Origin: Bolinopsis microptera
Lineage: Eukaryota; Ctenophora; Tentaculata; Lobata; Bolinopsidae
Assembly: GCF_026151205.1 (NCBI RefSeq)
Contig: NC_087075.1
Span: 7,830,858-7,894,857 of the forward strand
Length of the DNA stretch: 64,000 nt
Direction of reading: 5' to 3'
Numbering within the stretch: the first letter of the stretch is position 1; each line of letters starts with the position of its first letter. Below, piece by piece: positions 49,550 through 59,375 of the stretch. The position numbers and the translations under genes were made by a program. The notes under the pieces are model-generated. The model worked only from the letters and a program-made list of their open reading frames with translations. It searched no databases and was not told the DNA's origin.

Positions 49550-52500
49550 CAAGGATACAAGGATACAAGGATACAAAAGTGATAATTATTTTATTGAATT
49601 CACAATAGTTATAATTCTGAAATAATTTAAGGTTACACAATTCTAGTTATTTACAAATGTGTAGGGATAAAATAGAAATGTTTTATAATACTATTTTTGA
49701 GGTCCTATAGCATTATGCATTGGCCAGTATTTGAGTGGAAATCTGGGCTCTTATAGTAGGCTGTAAAATTTTCGTTCACAGAGAGAATTGAATGGATTGC
49801 TCTTGCTGTGGCAGTAAATTTTGTAGGGTCTAGTGTTTTATCGGATAGCAAACCGGCTAGGTCAGTAATATTTTTGGGATGGAAGTTAAATTTTTCTCTA
49901 ATTGAGGAGTAGAGTAAACAGTCAGTTAGAACATGAATTTCGTCCTCAATAGGCTTAAGCCCCTTGCTGAAAAAGCAAAAAGTGCACCATCGATGTTCTC
50001 TTGGTACTAGGGGGGTTTCGTAACGGCCCCTCTCAATGTAAAGATTGTGGCAGCTAATACGAAACCTTGTTAAGCTTTTCCGAGCATCGGGGATCTTAAC
50101 CACTCCTAAGTATGTTTCTGGTTCAAAATCATGTTTAATTTGATTGTAGAATTCTAATTTAGGTGAGGATGCCTTGGCAGATTTCCAGGTATCCACAAAT
50201 TCTTCCCTCATGTTGTGACTGATTTGGGTAGAGAGCTTGGATTTTGAAGAGGATGAGTGAGGGAAGTTATATTTGGTGAGAAGATTAGAGATGTTGGTGT
50301 ACCAAGGAAGGCCCAGCATAATCTGCTCGTGAAATGCAGCGGAGAGAAGTTCATTTTCAGTGCTTTCAAGGCGACTATAGAAATCTATTGCAAGTTTGCA
50401 GGCTTCAAAGAAGAGGGGGTGGCGCCCACTTTCGCCCCAGCAGCCTATATTTGATGCTTTTGAATGGACAGACAAGGACCACTTGATAAACTTAAGGTGG
50501 AATCTTTCATAGTGGTCTTGTGAGATGTACCTGAGAGTATGCTGGGGGTTGGCTTTGCTATCTGTTTTGGAGAGGTATCTCATGGTTTTTGAGTGAGGAC
50601 ATAAGATTTGGCAGCCATAGAGCAGTATCGGTTTTATTAGAGAGTCAAATAGAATGTTTAGAGAACGGTGAGAGAGGGCATCTTTGACGATATTGCCTTT
50701 GAGGCCATAGAGAGCACGGAGAGCCTTGGCCCTCAGTTCAGTATTTGCTGCTGTAAAAGATCCATTTCTGTGGAATATAATGCCAAGATAGCAGTATTTT
50801 TCGGTGTGTTGGATGGGCTGGCCTCCCAAAATGAATGTTTCATAGGATTGTTTTCTTTTAGGAGGGCAGAATATGAGAATCTTGGTTTTTTAATGTTTAC
50901 TTCAAGGCCCATAGAGTTACAGAAGTCGAATAGGATGTTTATATTGTCTTGCAAGGCCTTGGGACTTAGGGCAAGTAGGACAAGATCGTCAGCCCAGAGC
51001 AGATGTGATATTAGGACGTCAGCTAGAATAGGATAATCACCAACAGATTTCAGGAGAGATGACAAGTCGTTGATATAGATTTTAAAAAGGTCCGGTGATA
51101 GGGGGTGTCCCTGCTCTGTTCCTTGTCAATATTAGGGGACAAGAGTTTGGAGATTTTTATATGAGCTATTGAGTTTCTATACATATCACTTAGGCAATTG
51201 AAGAAGTTTCCAGTTATTCCAAGGCATGTGATTTTGTGCAGAAGGAGGTCCCTACATACAGTGTCAAAGGCCTTTCTTAGATCAACAAAGCATGCATAGA
51301 GGCGAGCTTTCTTAACCTTGGTATATTTGTCAATGACTGTCTTAAGGGTAAAAACGTGGTCATTTGTTTGAGCACCCTTCGAGAACCCTAGTTGTTCTTT
51401 TGGGTCAGGGCAGTAGAGCTTTTTGAAGTGCAGGAGACGCTCAAGTAAGATGCTAGAAAACAGTTTACCCATACAGCTACCAACAGCTATTGCTCTGTAG
51501 TTGTCCGGGCTGAAATGGTTGCCAGACTTGTAAATAGGTGTAAGGATGATAGTGATGCTATGGACAGTAACCTGAGACCAGTGAGTGATCGAATGTTTTG
51601 AGGATGGCTTTGATACAAAGCAGAGTTAGGCTCTGAAGCATCTCGTTGGATATCAAGTCGTTTGAGCAACTTTTACCTTTTTTGAGATTTTTGATGGCAG
51701 AGGTCACTTCAGATTCTGACATGAGCTTATTTAGGATATCCAGATCTGGTGGTTCAGGGTAATGTTTGTGATTGTGGTGAGTGAGATCTGGCTCCTGGTC
51801 TGGTTTTTTATAAAGGGATGCAAAGAAGTCATGGAAGCTAGCTAAATCAAATTTGTCAAGTAAGGGGCTAGTGTCATGTTCTTGTTTGAGCCGTTTAAAT
51901 TTTTTCCAGTCGAGTATGTGACCTTCTTCTATAGCTTCATTTAGCTTCTTAAGGAAAGCTACTTTCTTACTGTTTACAAAATTGCTATGCTTGTTGCGTT
52001 GCTTAAAGTATTCTCGTCTGAGGATACTGTTACAGTGCTTACTACCAAGCCGATTTGCTAGCCTATTAAGGTTCCGCCGCGAGGAGTTGACTTGTGGGTC
52101 AAACCATTTTTTACGGGCAGAATTTTTGGGAGGCTTTTTCACTTTTAGGGCTATATCAGCAGCACTGTGGAGACATTTTATGACTGCATCGTTCAGTTCG
52201 TGATTGCCCTCCAGAGTACTGCTAAATTCATTTGTCACAATGCTTTCCAGATTGTTGATAATTTCGGGCGAGGTAAGGGCTTTTTTAAATAGTGAATGGG
52301 AGGTGTTGCTGTCCCACTTATAGCCACAAGGAAAGTTAGAAAAGTCTGGGAGCTGGAAGTTTGCGACAAATGGTTCAAATGTAGTGAGTTTCAAGACTAA
52401 TGGACAATGATCAGAGTATGATGTAAACTCTTTTACTTGGAGAGAGTTTACATGATCTCTTGCCCATGAGGTGATTACAAAATAGTCAACCACACTGCTT

Positions 52501-52785
52501 CCATTGTATTTGTGACAGGTCATTTTTCCAGTGGTGTCCCCAAGGGTACGACCATTGAGAATTTTGAGTTGGTTATTGATAACCATGTCAAGGAAGTGTT
52601 GGCAGTGGGGTTCAGATATTGTAAGGTCAGAATTGTTTCTTGGTTCTTCTATGTCGTGCTCGAGTCCAATGTCGTTATAGATGTCATGGATGGCAGGTGC
52701 ATAACAGGAAAGGATATAGTCTGGGAGTTTTCCAGTTCTTGCATTTGCATCGCCACACATAATAACTTCTCCCTTTTGACGTAGT
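49550..52785 (-). pseudogene. LINE-C, 5'-truncated and frameshifted EN-RT
   Basis: The open pieces, read 5' to 3', are 52760-51558, ~51560-51050, 51065-50733 and 50829-49705, each in a different frame, so at least three frameshifts. The start is inside the endonuclease (CGDANARTG, SSVVDYFVI, SYSDHCPLVL). RT boxes: NYRAIAVGS, FVDLRKAFDTVCRD, a damaged EQG-HPLSP, LLWADDLVLL (catalytic) and CYLGIIFHRNGSF. The Cys/His tail is CTFCFFSKG...HVLTDC. The 3' end has a short TATCCTTG tandem tail (49546-49577), as CR1-like elements do. Different lineage from LINE-A, B and D. Inactive. Confidence 0.85.
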
Positions 52786-52885
52786 CAGGAAAACAACAAT
52801 TTCAGGAAAACAACAATTTTATTTAGTATCAGTTACAGCAAACAAAAAATATATTTTATATAATATAATATAACTAGGACGAACT

Positions 52886-53132
52886 TTAGTTTAGAAATCT
52901 TGGGGGACTTGGAGTAGCAAGAGATTGACTAGAAGGTATATACCTTTTACCAAAAACGTCGAAAAGAATCCTGGGTGATACAGGATCGGAGAGTACAGAC
53001 CATAAAGTTTACGCACCCACCTTTGCCTCCAGAATTCTTGGTTGGTTGAAAATGTATGCTAACTTGGTCGTTTATACTCCAAGTCCCTTTGTTAAAAGAA
53101 GTAACATTATGTACGTCTGGAGTTAACTTCAT
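52886..53132 (-). CDS. Candidate small two-exon gene (66 residues)
   Basis: Exon 1 53017-53132, exon 2 52886-52970, with a 46-bp GT-AG intron. It begins MKLTPDVHNVTSFNKGTW, exon 2 reads ILFDVFGKRYIPSSQSLATP, and the stop is TAA. An AATAAA follows ~65 bp downstream (minus strand). Alternatively the ATG region is intronic and exon 1 starts after TTAACTCCAG at 53116, with further exons beyond LINE-D. The intron is unusually short for this window and another donor (AAAG|GTGGGT) would change the end. Family not recognised. Confidence 0.42.
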
Positions 53133-53377
53133 TCAATAATAACAATATCAATATAGTCAATATCAATATCAGACTAAACTATCAAATAAATTATCAAATA
53201 TTATTTGTTAATTCGATCTGAATAAAAATTTAGTTAAGTTAAGATATTAAATAATTAAAAACATTACAACAAGTGGTTAAAAACGCCCAAAATTGATCTG
53301 AGAGCTTTTCAGTCTATGATACAATCATGATAGTAATATTAAGTGTGTTAAGTGTGTGCTGCTGCGATAAGAATAGA

Positions 53378-56300
53378 TTACTGCAATTTAAAATTGTTTG
53401 GATTCCAAGTATCTTTTAAATCAGCAGCCTGTACTTGTAATAATAGTGCCTTGGTTCTCAATTTTATCAAGTTAATGGAAGTTTCTAGGCAATTGCTTGA
53501 GGTTAGAATTTTTTTATGAACAGTGTTCCAAAGCTTGGCTGCAGTGAACAAAAAAGTATTTGATTTATTAAGAAGAATAACCGTTAAACTCGTTGTACGG
53601 TTTGAAATGTTGATGGCCTCATAAAGGGAGTATGGGCAGTGGTACTTGATAATCTTAGAGAATTCTGAAATGCAATGGTACTTGAACAAGTTTTGAACTG
53701 TAAGAATTTTTAGTCTATTAAAAATGGGTTTTGTATGCTCCTTTTCAAAATGTTTATGGCCTAATCTTTGCATACCATATGGTCTAGTTCTTGCACATGT
53801 TGATTGTTTATCTAGATATGAGTCGAGATCACCAAAAAGGATCCTTATACAGTGCTTCTGAGTGATAAAAAGACTGTCATTGGACCGTTCCTTGATGACA
53901 ACACCCCAAACACTTATACCATAACTGAGATGTGATTCAAAAAGAGCATTATATATTTTCAAGTATAGTTCAGCAGGTATAGAGTGCCGGATTCTACAGA
54001 TTGCACCAGTCATGGTCCGCAGCTTTTTACGGATGTAGTGCATGTGGGCAATCCAGTTTAGCTTACTATCTATAACAACACCTAAGAATTTGGTATCCTT
54101 GACTTTAGTAATAACCTTACCATCGATGAATATTGATCTAGATTCATCTAGCAGGTTAGCAAATGGTCTAGTCCGCGCACAGGTGTCATCATATTCAGAG
54201 GCAGGTTTAAAATGTATGTAGCAGCATTTGGACATGTTGATATGAAGTAGATTACATTTCATGTAAATCGAGACATGTTTAAGTACTAAGTTGGCTTTTT
54301 TATATGTTGCTTCTCTAGATGGTCCTGATATGAAGATATTAGTGTCATCAGCATAAAGTACAAATTTCACCTCACTGTCTGAAAAACAGTTTACTATATC
54401 GTTCATATACAGTAGGAAGAGTAGTGGCCCAAGAATTGACCCTTGTGGTACTCCAAATTTCACGTCCATTGTTACTGATGGTACATCGTTATACATAACA
54501 TACTGCTTTCTGTTAGTCAAATAGCTTTTAAGTAAGGTAAGTGCTGAACCCCTAATACCGTAGGAATTTAACTTGCTTAGAAGAATATTGTGATCAAGGG
54601 TGTCAAAGGCTTTGCTCAAGTCAATGAATATGCCCAATACATGTTTATTGCTAGCCAGAGACTTTGTAACGGAGTCTATAGATTTGTGTAGAGCATGAGT
54701 GGTAGAATGGCCTTTTCTAAATCCAAACTGTGAGTCTGTTAGTACACCTTTAGATGTGAAGAAATTATAAAGGCGTTTGTAAATGATCTTCTCAAAGATT
54801 TTTCCAAATAAAGGTAATATTGATACAGGCCGATAATTTTCAATGCATTCCTTATTGTCTTTCTTGTAAATAGGAATAACTTTACCAGTTTTAAATATAC
54901 TTGGGAATGTACCACTTTGTATACATGTGTTGTAAAGCCTGGCCAAGGTACCAGCAATGAGCTTTGCCGATTTTTTTACAACGATTATAGGTATGTCACT
55001 CGCCTTGCCATTTTGAAAATCTCTGATGACCTCGACAATCTCGTCTTCATTAGTTTCTTCAAGGTATATGGAGTCAGATACTGAATTAGACATGAACTGA
55101 GCAAATGATTCTACTGGTTCCAGAGAAATACTATTGTTTGACAATACATTTTTATTGAGATTACTTGCAAGAGATGTAAAATATTCACAAAATTTGTTAG
55201 CAATTATTCGTCTGCAAGTAACTCTCTGGCCATCTATGACAAAATCGTCCTTACATCTAGACAAATTTTTACCACGGAGTTCATTTATAACTTCCCAAGT
55301 CTTTTTCGAATTCATGCTGTACTTCTTGAATTTTTGAGTATAGCACATAGCCTTTGCCATATTTATTGACCTTTTGAGAAACTTGTCGAATTCCTTGTAG
55401 TAGATGTGCTTGTTTGGGTCCCCGTCAGGTAGTTTTAATGTACAAGTCTTCTTCCATTCGAAATACAACCTAGCTTTCTTATCGATGGAATTAATTAGGC
55501 CCTGGGTAATCCAAGGGTTGGTTATGCTGTTACGTTTAGTGGTTCTAGGAGTTAGAAGTTTGCAAGACAAATCTATCTTTTCTTGAAATAACTGCATGAA
55601 AGAATCAAATGTGTTACAGCTGTGGTGGAACCTATCTACATCGTTTTCTATTTCAAGACAGAGCTTTTCTAAGTTAGCATTACTATAGTCGTAGTGTATA
55701 GTAATTTTGTCTGATGAATCAGGTGTTGGCACAGAGTCAGGGGAAAGTTCAATAAGAGTGAATATAGGGTGATGGTGGGAGATCTTGTCAGATATCACAC
55801 CAGAAATAAGGGTTTGATCTACTACATTGGTATGGATATTGTCAATACAGGTCCTGGAACAGCCAGGCATTTGGTGAGTTGGTACTGATATGGTTGGTAT
55901 GAAGCCGTTGTTGAATATTATTTCTTGGAATTTGTCCTCTGATGGAGATGGGTCCTTCAACATGTTTATATTGAAATCACCAAGAATATATACTTTTTTG
56001 CCATTCAGTTTTGAGAGAATACATTCATATGCTTCGTTGAACAGTTCAAGTGATGCGTTTGGGGGACGGTATATAACCCCTACAACAGTTGGGTCTTGCA
56101 AGCTAGTGATGGATACGAACAGTGATTCTATGTGTTCATTACAGAGAGATAAGCCAGGGATTTTGTTAAAGTTAAAGGAGTTGTGCAGGTAAAGACACAC
56201 TCCTGATCCTTTACCCTTGAACTGGTTTTTCTTTTGACAAAAATAACGTGATTGGTAACAGGAGGAGTATCCGTTAAGCTGATACAGAGTTCCATTTTCG

Positions 56301-56782
56301 GGATTAGTATTTGTTTCTGCAAGACCGATAACAGAGAATTTGTGGTCGATACAAGACAGCTCAACTGCAAAGTTGTCAAAGTTTGATGCATTTCCATCAA
56401 TATTTAGGAATAATTTGGACAAATATTTAGCTGAATTTTTAGGTAGGACGGTAGCATTCAACTCAGTTATGGAGAATGTTTTGCAATTTTCAAGAATCTT
56501 TGAGCTATTGTAGATAGATTCAATATAATTAACTGGCTCATCATCAATGAGGCCATTGTTTGCAAAGTGTGGAGCTTGGTAGAAAGGGTTGTACCGTACA
56601 ATATCATTGGTATCAGTGCATATTTTGCAGTATGTTGCATCTCGAAATTTGGTTATGTTATCATCAGTTTTACATTTTTTGTGCATTATTTTGTCACACA
56701 TCTGACAAATCAAAAATGGATGTCCAGCACGCACAGGTCTATCGCAACAGCAGCAGATTTCGCATATCAGTTTGACTACCAT
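53378..56782 (-). CDS. LINE-D ORF2: PHD-like finger, endonuclease, reverse transcriptase
   Basis: 1134 residues, longer than usual because of an N-terminal Cys/His module (residues 7-55: CEIC, CCC, CQMC, HKKC, CKIC), which looks like a PHD/RING-type finger. The endonuclease follows: FLNIDG (127), GLAETN (Glu 156), GVIYRPPNA, LGDFNINM (~266), CIDNIHTN and SHHHP (~336), where the usual Ser-Asp-His reads Ser-His-His. RT: NYRPVSILPLFGK, FIDLSKAFDTLDH (~720), FGVPQGSILGPLLF, LYADDTNIF (~810), TKFLGVVIDSKLNW. CR1/jockey-like. No stop inside. The start ATG overlaps the ORF1 stop (ATGGTAG). Confidence 0.93.
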   Translation of the reverse strand: MVVKLICEICCCCDRPVRAGHPFLICQMCDKIMHKKCKTDDNITKFRDATYCKICTDTNDIVRYNPFYQAPHFANNGLIDDEPVNYIESIYNSSKILENCKTFSITELNATVLPKNSAKYLSKLFLNIDGNASNFDNFAVELSCIDHKFSVIGLAETNTNPENGTLYQLNGYSSCYQSRYFCQKKNQFKGKGSGVCLYLHNSFNFNKIPGLSLCNEHIESLFVSITSLQDPTVVGVIYRPPNASLELFNEAYECILSKLNGKKVYILGDFNINMLKDPSPSEDKFQEIIFNNGFIPTISVPTHQMPGCSRTCIDNIHTNVVDQTLISGVISDKISHHHPIFTLIELSPDSVPTPDSSDKITIHYDYSNANLEKLCLEIENDVDRFHHSCNTFDSFMQLFQEKIDLSCKLLTPRTTKRNSITNPWITQGLINSIDKKARLYFEWKKTCTLKLPDGDPNKHIYYKEFDKFLKRSINMAKAMCYTQKFKKYSMNSKKTWEVINELRGKNLSRCKDDFVIDGQRVTCRRIIANKFCEYFTSLASNLNKNVLSNNSISLEPVESFAQFMSNSVSDSIYLEETNEDEIVEVIRDFQNGKASDIPIIVVKKSAKLIAGTLARLYNTCIQSGTFPSIFKTGKVIPIYKKDNKECIENYRPVSILPLFGKIFEKIIYKRLYNFFTSKGVLTDSQFGFRKGHSTTHALHKSIDSVTKSLASNKHVLGIFIDLSKAFDTLDHNILLSKLNSYGIRGSALTLLKSYLTNRKQYVMYNDVPSVTMDVKFGVPQGSILGPLLFLLYMNDIVNCFSDSEVKFVLYADDTNIFISGPSREATYKKANLVLKHVSIYMKCNLLHINMSKCCYIHFKPASEYDDTCARTRPFANLLDESRSIFIDGKVITKVKDTKFLGVVIDSKLNWIAHMHYIRKKLRTMTGAICRIRHSIPAELYLKIYNALFESHLSYGISVWGVVIKERSNDSLFITQKHCIRILFGDLDSYLDKQSTCARTRPYGMQRLGHKHFEKEHTKPIFNRLKILTVQNLFKYHCISEFSKIIKYHCPYSLYEAINISNRTTSLTVILLNKSNTFLFTAAKLWNTVHKKILTSSNCLETSINLIKLRTKALLLQVQAADLKDTWNPNNFKLQ
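56776..56782 (-). promoter_or_regulatory. ORF1 stop / ORF2 start overlap (ATGGTAG)
   Basis: ORF1 ends TCA TGG TAG; the ORF2 ATG starts inside it, one base back. Such start-stop overlaps are used for translation-coupled restart in SART1-type LINEs. No slippery heptamer is visible here. Confidence 0.6.
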
Positions 56783-58734
56783 GACTGGATTACAGATCTA
56801 CGAGAACGTGGGGAAAATCTATTTTGGGCCTTGGTAACATCACTGAACAACCTCCCATCAACGGGGCTACCTAGAATCTTATGGGCAATTGCCCGGGAGA
56901 GTTTGAAGATACCGCTTGACCCCAGGTGGATTGGGTCATCCGGCTTCTTGTACCTACAAAACTGTTTGTTCAGTAGACCCTCCTCATCGACAAAACTATC
57001 AAAATCTAAATTTCCTATTCTAGCGTTGGTATTACAGTACCCAAACAATATACTATTAAACTCCATGGCTCTCTCATTTAGCCAGGAGGACCTAGTTGGT
57101 AGGATTGGTGAAACTATAACTTTAGAGTAAGGACAAATTTCACAAATATTCGTGAGCTTCTTCGTCAGCTCATTAGCCCAGTGTTTAACATCACCCCCTC
57201 CCCTCTTAATATTATTTACACCACAGTGTACTACAACATTCTTATATCCTACACAAAGGGCAGGGTCTAACTGATCTATTGTGAAGCATTCAAGTCTTTT
57301 TCCAGGCAGTTTGTGACCGAATGTCCCTTTTCCAGCACCAAATCGGAGGAACCGGGTATTTGAGTCACCAATAATCAATGTTGCATTGCTACTGCTGCTC
57401 ACGTAGCGGAATGTTATACTGAATCTCACGTCCCTCCTTTCACTGCTCTTATCTATTCTGTGGTCCCAGAGGAACTGAGACTGCTTGCTCATGATATATA
57501 GACTGCGTCCCTCTATTGTCTCAATGACTTCCCCACTTTCTGATCCTTTCATTGAGAACTTAACTGAACACTGGCTTCCTAACGATACAGTGAAAATCGA
57601 ACTATCATGCACAAGCGAGTTCTCGTTATCCGAGTGTTTAGGGAGAAAACTGCTCTCATCATTGTACCGGTTGATCAGGCATTGATTAATAACTGTTTCA
57701 GGGCAAAGCTTCTTTATCCTTGAGGCAAGTTCAGCAAGAACTTCAGGCAGGTCTTCTGATATGGGCTTAGCAGCTTTTGCCCCGGGGTAATCATATCGTT
57801 CACCAAAGCTTATAACTCCATGCCCGTTTTCTGTGTTCTTGACAAAATCATCGTTCTGTTCAGCAAGGAAATCTAATAGCTGAGAGTTCAAGGTTGTATC
57901 AATGAATTCTGGTAAATAAGACATGATGTGCTTAGACTTAGGGTCGTCTGCACTTGAAGGCTTCTGTGCATCTAGCAGGAGCTGTTCATGGTCTGTTTCA
58001 CAGGCTGCTGGTGGCCCTATGATAAAAGGAGGCATGGGCAGGTCAGGAGTGGATACGTTTGAGGATCTGCTGTTTTTGAAACAGTTAATATCAACTTTGA
58101 GCTCAGCAAGCTTGGTGTTTATGGAGTCAAGAGTCCTAAGGTGGCTATCATTGTCTTTCAAGTTTTTAATGGATGTTTGAATATCTTCTAAGGACTTGTG
58201 TATAGAGCTTTCGTTAGAAGTAGTATGACCCATTGGAATGCTGGAGGGGGCTGACAAATAAGAAGGGGACTTAACCTCGTGGTCACATCTCTTGCCACTT
58301 ATTACAGCACAGACATTTTCTGCAAGGCCAAGCAGGGATAGTAGACCCTCTGCTAAGGTGAGTTTTTTAAGAGATGGGCAGCTCTTAACCATAGATGGCG
58401 TTATGATTGCAAATTTGTTCACATCAAGTTTTAGAATGTTACAGATGTTGAGCTTAATGATATCTACCTCTGAGCGCAGGCTCTGCGAGTGAGTCAACAG
58501 GAAGTTGTCAAGGGGGGTAGACCCTGAGAAGAAACTAAGGAGGCTGCTACAATCTTTATTTTCCTCTGATTCGTGGTATTCTGAAAGAATTATATTTTCA
58601 ACATCCTTCAGTACTTCGTCAATTTCCACCATAATGGTAGGAGTCGTGGGTGCAGGTGTAGTCTGATCCGGAACCGTAGTACTTGAAGTCTGGTCCGGAA
58701 CAGATTGAGAAGAGTCAGTGGGTGTATCGTTCAT
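56776..58734 (-). CDS. LINE-D ORF1: AlkB-like dioxygenase fused to SGNH hydrolase
   Basis: 652 residues. Residues 1-270 are Ser/Thr-rich at the start with a weak coiled coil at ~178-220. Residues ~273-446 match AlkB-family 2OG-Fe(II) dioxygenases: INRYNDE, KHSDNE (Fe ligands His367, Asp369), FTVSLGSQCSVKF, RSLYIMSKQSQFLWDH (His425), and VRFSITFR, whose Arg437 and Arg443 fit the R-x5-R that binds 2-oxoglutarate. Residues ~451-622 form an SGNH hydrolase: IIGDSN (Ser458), HCGVNN (505-508), DPIHL (Asp600, His603). All catalytic residues are present. AlkB enzymes repair or demethylate alkylated nucleic acid; a role in protecting or modifying element RNA is inference. Confidence 0.9.
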   Translation of the reverse strand: MNDTPTDSSQSVPDQTSSTTVPDQTTPAPTTPTIMVEIDEVLKDVENIILSEYHESEENKDCSSLLSFFSGSTPLDNFLLTHSQSLRSEVDIIKLNICNILKLDVNKFAIITPSMVKSCPSLKKLTLAEGLLSLLGLAENVCAVISGKRCDHEVKSPSYLSAPSSIPMGHTTSNESSIHKSLEDIQTSIKNLKDNDSHLRTLDSINTKLAELKVDINCFKNSRSSNVSTPDLPMPPFIIGPPAACETDHEQLLLDAQKPSSADDPKSKHIMSYLPEFIDTTLNSQLLDFLAEQNDDFVKNTENGHGVISFGERYDYPGAKAAKPISEDLPEVLAELASRIKKLCPETVINQCLINRYNDESSFLPKHSDNENSLVHDSSIFTVSLGSQCSVKFSMKGSESGEVIETIEGRSLYIMSKQSQFLWDHRIDKSSERRDVRFSITFRYVSSSSNATLIIGDSNTRFLRFGAGKGTFGHKLPGKRLECFTIDQLDPALCVGYKNVVVHCGVNNIKRGGGDVKHWANELTKKLTNICEICPYSKVIVSPILPTRSSWLNERAMEFNSILFGYCNTNARIGNLDFDSFVDEEGLLNKQFCRYKKPDDPIHLGSSGIFKLSRAIAHKILGSPVDGRLFSDVTKAQNRFSPRSRRSVIQSW

Positions 58735-58800
58735 GGCGTAGAAGTGGTACAGACAGAGTCAAGAGCAGAGAAGGTATTGGCAGTATAATCTGGATTCTTC

Positions 58801-59375
58801 TTGACATAGGACGAGTATGCAGGGCTAATATAATAACATACCAAAAATAGGTCAAAATCAATATATAATAAAATAAAAAAATTAGATGTATATATATAAT
58901 ATATACTATATAGATAAAAGTCCAACTCGGCGCGCGCCGCGTTTTTCAGTAAATTATTGTATTGTTTGGATTGCACGTTGTAGCGCAATGCGTTACTGTG
59001 CCGCGCCGCGCACTCACGTGCGCGGCGTACTGTATATGTGTTTGAAATTTGAATTTATTTATGAATATAACATTATGTATTGATTATTTGTGGTAAATAA
59101 AATTTTTCTTTCCTAAAAAATTTTTCTTTCCTAGTACACTCATTGCATTAAGAGGAATCAGAGGAAGATCAACGGCCCAGCATCTTGAACTGCTAGACAT
59201 TTCCTTCAACCTCATCCCCCAGAAGACGAGCTTGGAGGTCTCCTAGATTTGTTTATGTAAATTTTGATATTTTACTGTACTATTTTATGTTGTATATAAT
59301 TTTACGGACAACCCACCGCTTCGGCGGGTAGTTGACGCACCATTCACAAGCAAGAGCTACTTTGGTATACTTGCT
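58801..59375 (+). other. Spacer with GC-rich hairpin
   Basis: AT-rich sequence interrupted by CGGCGCGCGCCG at ~58927 and a perfect 10-bp stem, 59004-59013 / 59018-59027 (CGCCGCGCAC, loop TCAC). A second smaller hairpin (ACCC...GGGT around CCGCTTCGG) lies at 59311-59329. A TTTTTCTTTCCTA direct repeat is at 59102-59133. No gene seen. Confidence 0.55.

Larger units (their letters stand above)
53140..58800 (-). mobile_element. LINE-D, complete two-ORF element
   Basis: ORF1 (56776-58734) and ORF2 (53378-56782) are both open. The 3' UTR ends in a GATATT/ATATTG tract at ~53142-53175 that may be the tail. The 5' limit is not visible; the sequence beyond 58800 becomes AT-rich and then GC-rich with no target duplication found. 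Confidence 0.8.

Noticed and set aside
56567-57130. 187-codon plus-strand frame at the LINE-D ORF junction
   Set aside because: Antisense shadow of ORF1 and ORF2, both of which have clear domains.
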